Part shown: positions 37,310-40,261 of the stretch, in pieces
How positions within the stretch are numbered: position 1 is the stretch's first letter
Layout of the letters: the number at the start of each line of letters is the position of its first letter
Assembly (NCBI GenBank): GCA_018817405.1
Contig: JAHITZ010000009.1
Location: forward strand, 1 to 40,261
Origin: Nanobdellota archaeon
Lineage (GTDB): Archaea; Nanobdellota; Nanobdellia; Pacearchaeales; GW2011-AR1
Length of the DNA: 40,261 nt
Direction: 5' to 3'
Made by a program: the position numbers and the translations under genes
Notes under the pieces: model-generated
What the model was told of the DNA's origin: nothing
Seen by the model: only the letters and a program-made list of their open reading frames with translations
Database searches by the model: none

Positions 37310-37831
37310 ATGACGAAAGAAAGAGTTGCTATTTTTATCGATGGAAGTAATCTTTATTACAGTTTAAAAGACTTAGGAATGAGAAAAGTTGATTTTAAGA
37401 AAATGCTAGGTTTTTTAACAGAAGATAAACTTCTAATTTCAACATTTTATTATAATGCTTCATTAAATCGGGGAGTTGATGAAGAGAAATATTGGGAACA
37501 ACAAAAATTTTTTGATGTTCTAAGAAAAATTCCGGATTTTTAAGGTAATCCTATGCAGAATGAGAAAACACAAAAAAGATGGAAAATTTATTTTTGACGT
37601 AAAGGGTGATGACGTTTATCTCGCAGTTGATTTAAGTTTCAGGAGCTTATGAGAATCTTTACGATACGGCCATAATTATTTCTGGAAATGAAGATTTTGT
37701 GCCCGCAATACAAAAAGCACAAAAACTAGGAAAGAAAGTTGTAAACGCTTTTTTTCAGATCAACTTCTTCAAATTATTTAAAACATATTTGTGATAAATC
37801 TATTTGCATGGATAATAGATTAAAGACTTAA
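37310..37831 (+). pseudogene. NYN/LabA-like nuclease-domain gene broken by three frame changes
   Basis: RVAIFIDGSNLYYSLK...KIPDF / FKVILCRMRKHKKDGKFIFDVKGDDVYLAVDL / VSGAYENLYDTAIIISGNEDFVPAIQKAQKLGKKVVNAFF / RSTSSNYLKHICDKSICMDNRLKT*. Confidence 0.8.
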
Positions 37832-37950
37832 AAATATAAAAGCCCAGCGTCGCCGAAACAAGGCTGGGGAACATATCAACATTACAATCTATTTAATCCT
37901 TAAATATCCTTCGGTTTGTCAAAATTCTCCTTTTTAGAAATTATCCAACC

Positions 37951-38328
37951 CTACCTGATCTTCTTCCGATAACTCGGATCATCCTTCAAATCTTCTGGAA
38001 AAGGAAGAGCATCCGAGCTCCATGAAACAACGGTTTCCCTTAGTGGAAAGCCCCGGGTCATACCCCCCAAATCATCTGCCAACTCATCTGACCACATTCT
38101 AATCTTGTAAGGCATTTTAACAGGAGCAATTAGCGTTATATCATATTCTGGTTTTCTAAACCATCTTTTCACCTCAACAACTTTCCTGCTCGTATCATTA
38201 GAATACTCATGAACAATCAGATCTCTAGACCTTTCCTTGCCATCTAAATACCAACCAGCCATACCCACACCTAATCCAGCCATAGAAATCGCTTCAACAG
38301 CAATCATATACTTAACTGCTCTTCTCAT
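37951..38328 (-). CDS. hypothetical membrane-anchored protein
   Basis: 125-aa ORF with N-terminal hydrophobic helix. Confidence 0.5.
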   Translation of the reverse strand: MRRAVKYMIAVEAISMAGLGVGMAGWYLDGKERSRDLIVHEYSNDTSRKVVEVKRWFRKPEYDITLIAPVKMPYKIRMWSDELADDLGGMTRGFPLRETVVSWSSDALPFPEDLKDDPSYRKKIR

Positions 38329-38376
38329 GAGAAACTAAATAAAATCCAAAGTTGTAAGTTTTATTGTTCTAAAAAA

Positions 38377-38562
38377 CTACTTCTTATCCAACTTCACGCC
38401 CAACTCTTCAAGTCTCTTCACATGCGCCTGCATTATCTGCTCAACAACCTGCGCCATCTTTATCAGCTCATTGCGTTCATTCACAAGAGTATTAAGAGCA
38501 CCCTTATGAAAACCAATCTCTTCTTCCTTGGACATTCCGCTTTCTTCTTTCTTTGCTGCCAT
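38377..38562 (-). CDS. small coiled-coil protein
   Basis: 61-aa ORF, heptad-like C-terminal half. Confidence 0.5.
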   Translation of the reverse strand: MAAKKEESGMSKEEEIGFHKGALNTLVNERNELIKMAQVVEQIMQAHVKRLEELGVKLDKK

Positions 38563-38642
38563 AACACAACAAACTTTTTATCCCTCTTAAATCTTTCTCT
38601 GCCAGTAAAAAAATTTATAAACTAAGATAAAATCAAAATTAT

Positions 38643-38942
38643 ATGAAAAGAAAATTAATTACCACATTTCTATTGTTGGGTTTAACATCATGCACAACAC
38701 TGAATCGCCAAGAAGTAGAAGTTTCCAGAGACCCAGAAAAAAGTCGCATAACATCTTTTTCACAGCTTGGAGGTTCAACCTATTACAATGTCAGAAATAG
38801 CGATTGCCAGGTAATTGAAATTCACGAAGTTAGGAGGGGCAGTAGTGCTGTTTATTCAAGAGATAAGGATTACTCATCAAACACAAAAAAATTTCAAGAT
38901 GCAGACATATTCGTCAGAGAGTGTTTAGGAGAAATAGATTAA
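38643..38942 (+). CDS. putative lipoprotein
   Basis: MKRKLITTFLLLGLTSC lipobox. Confidence 0.55.
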   Translation: MKRKLITTFLLLGLTSCTTLNRQEVEVSRDPEKSRITSFSQLGGSTYYNVRNSDCQVIEIHEVRRGSSAVYSRDKDYSSNTKKFQDADIFVRECLGEID

Positions 38943-38954
38943 AACTAAAATCCC

Positions 38955-39713
38955 CTAAATCCTAATCAACTCCCCAACATCCCGAGTAGAAACCCACAAA
39001 TCAATATCCTTATCTAAAACCTTCTCCCAAGTATCCAAAGCAACTTCTGGCGTATTATTATTCTCCGACAAATGACTCAACACCACTCCCTTCAACCTCC
39101 CATTCCCGTGCTTTGCAACCGAAAGCGCTGCATCCAAATTAGAAAGATGTCCATCTTCTCCAGAAATCCACTTCTTCAAAAAATACGGATACCTACCGTT
39201 CTCCAGCATCGACAAATCATGATTACTCTCCAGACACAAAAAATCACAATCACTGATAGCCTTCAAAACATTTTCACAAGCCACTCCGACATCTGTAATA
39301 ACTCCAACCTTCTTCCCCTTATGCCCAATCAAAAACGAAACAGGCTCACTAGCGCGGTGCGATTTCATAAAAGTCTTCACGCTAAACCCACCAAACTTCA
39401 TGCTTCCAGAACCAATCGCATTCAACAACTCATTATCAGAACAAATAAACCTCTCATTAAAAGTCCCGCGCGTAGCAAAAATCGGAACCCCAAAACTCCG
39501 CGCAAAAACATCTGCCCCGCGAATATGGTCCACATGCTCGTGCGTCAGAAAAACCCCTAAAACATTTTCCGGCGACAACCCTCGCTCATTAAGCCGAAGA
39601 CAAATCTGCTTACTAGAAATCCCTGCATCAATCAAAATACCCTTCCCAATTTCACGACTACCAATATAAAAACAATTCCCAGAAGAACCCGAAGCTAATG
39701 CACACACCTCCAT
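38955..39713 (-). CDS. metallo-beta-lactamase fold hydrolase (YycJ/WalJ-like)
   Basis: ALASGSSGNCFYIG, LIDAGIS, FLTHEHVDHIRG, VVLSHLSENNN. Confidence 0.88.
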   Translation of the reverse strand: MEVCALASGSSGNCFYIGSREIGKGILIDAGISSKQICLRLNERGLSPENVLGVFLTHEHVDHIRGADVFARSFGVPIFATRGTFNERFICSDNELLNAIGSGSMKFGGFSVKTFMKSHRASEPVSFLIGHKGKKVGVITDVGVACENVLKAISDCDFLCLESNHDLSMLENGRYPYFLKKWISGEDGHLSNLDAALSVAKHGNGRLKGVVLSHLSENNNTPEVALDTWEKVLDKDIDLWVSTRDVGELIRI

Positions 39714-39899
39714 TCCTCACTTAAAAAACAGTGATTAATAAAACTATCTCAAACTCTAAATACTAAGAATAAATCATGCATTATCCAAAAAAATTCCATT
39801 GAAATTAATTAATCATCAACTCCAATAATCTAAAAAAAATACATCACTTCTTCTCGTCCTTTTCCACTATCGAATCCTTCAGCCCCTTTCCCCACATAA

Positions 39900-40094
39900 T
39901 TATCTCTCAATAAAAAACTCAATCGTAACATACTTCCCATCGTCAAAATTATTCCGAACAATCCGGCCATTTTTCTTAACATAATCCCATCTCTCTACCA
40001 TCACCTCCCACCTTCTCAAAATCCCTTCAAGCAATTCCTGTGACTCCTCGTCCTTCAACAAAACCCGCGCATCAACTCGCCCTACCTGAAACAA
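39900..40094 (-). CDS. hypothetical protein, N-terminus unclear (TTG start)
   Basis: 64-aa ORF. The frame stays open upstream of 40094 up to a stop inside the 40129-40170 hairpin, with no ATG. Confidence 0.35.
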   Translation of the reverse strand: MFQVGRVDARVLLKDEESQELLEGILRRWEVMVERWDYVKKNGRIVRNNFDDGKYVTIEFFIER

Positions 40095-40128
40095 AACCCT
40101 ATATCTCGCCCTGCCAGTTTTTAAAGTC

Positions 40129-40170
40129 CCGCAAGAAATCCCGTTGCTTTAGCTGTGGGATGAATTGCGG
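40129..40170. repeat. solo nested hairpin resembling an IS200/IS605 right end or omegaRNA 3' hairpin (copy E)
   Basis: CCGCAA-GAAAT-CCCGTTGCTTTAGCTGTGGG-ATGAA-TTGCGG. Confidence 0.65.
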
Positions 40171-40261
40171 CAATCTTTTTCTATTTTGATGAATATAAAA
40201 AAGTGAGCGAGTCGTCGCTCATTGTGTTTACAAACAGGGTGAGAACTGACTTGTTCTAAAT

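Overview
The window is AT-rich and densely coded, and reads as archaeal, probably a DPANN-type lineage. The archaeal markers are both RFC clamp-loader subunits, FEN1, a Trm5-like methyltransferase, a HerA/DUF87-like ATPase and a tiny eL41 ribosomal protein gene that the ORF track missed. I found no rRNA, tRNA, CRISPR array, transposase or provirus. The main observations are: (1) a 995-aa SMC-like ATPase with SMC-type head motifs but a Rad50-style CPLC zinc-hook motif at its exact centre, where an SMC hinge would be expected; (2) a dispersed family of nested intergenic hairpins, with a conserved inner hairpin (often CTTTAG at its apex) enclosed by arms whose sequence differs between loci but stays self-complementary. 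These resemble solo IS200/IS605 right ends or omegaRNA 3' hairpins, and include a 72-nt pair (67/72 identical) and a 68-nt pair (65/68 identical); (3) several reading-frame breaks (FKBP, PlsC-like acyltransferase, NYN-domain gene), many at or near homopolymers, which point to indel errors, pseudogenes or less likely recoding; (4) a cluster of lipobox-type lipoproteins, three resembling serine hydrolases, alongside PlsC-like and MaoC-like proteins, hinting at acyl-chain chemistry; (5) a ClpP-like serine protease upstream of the HerA-like ATPase. All family calls come from reading motifs by eye. No database search was run.
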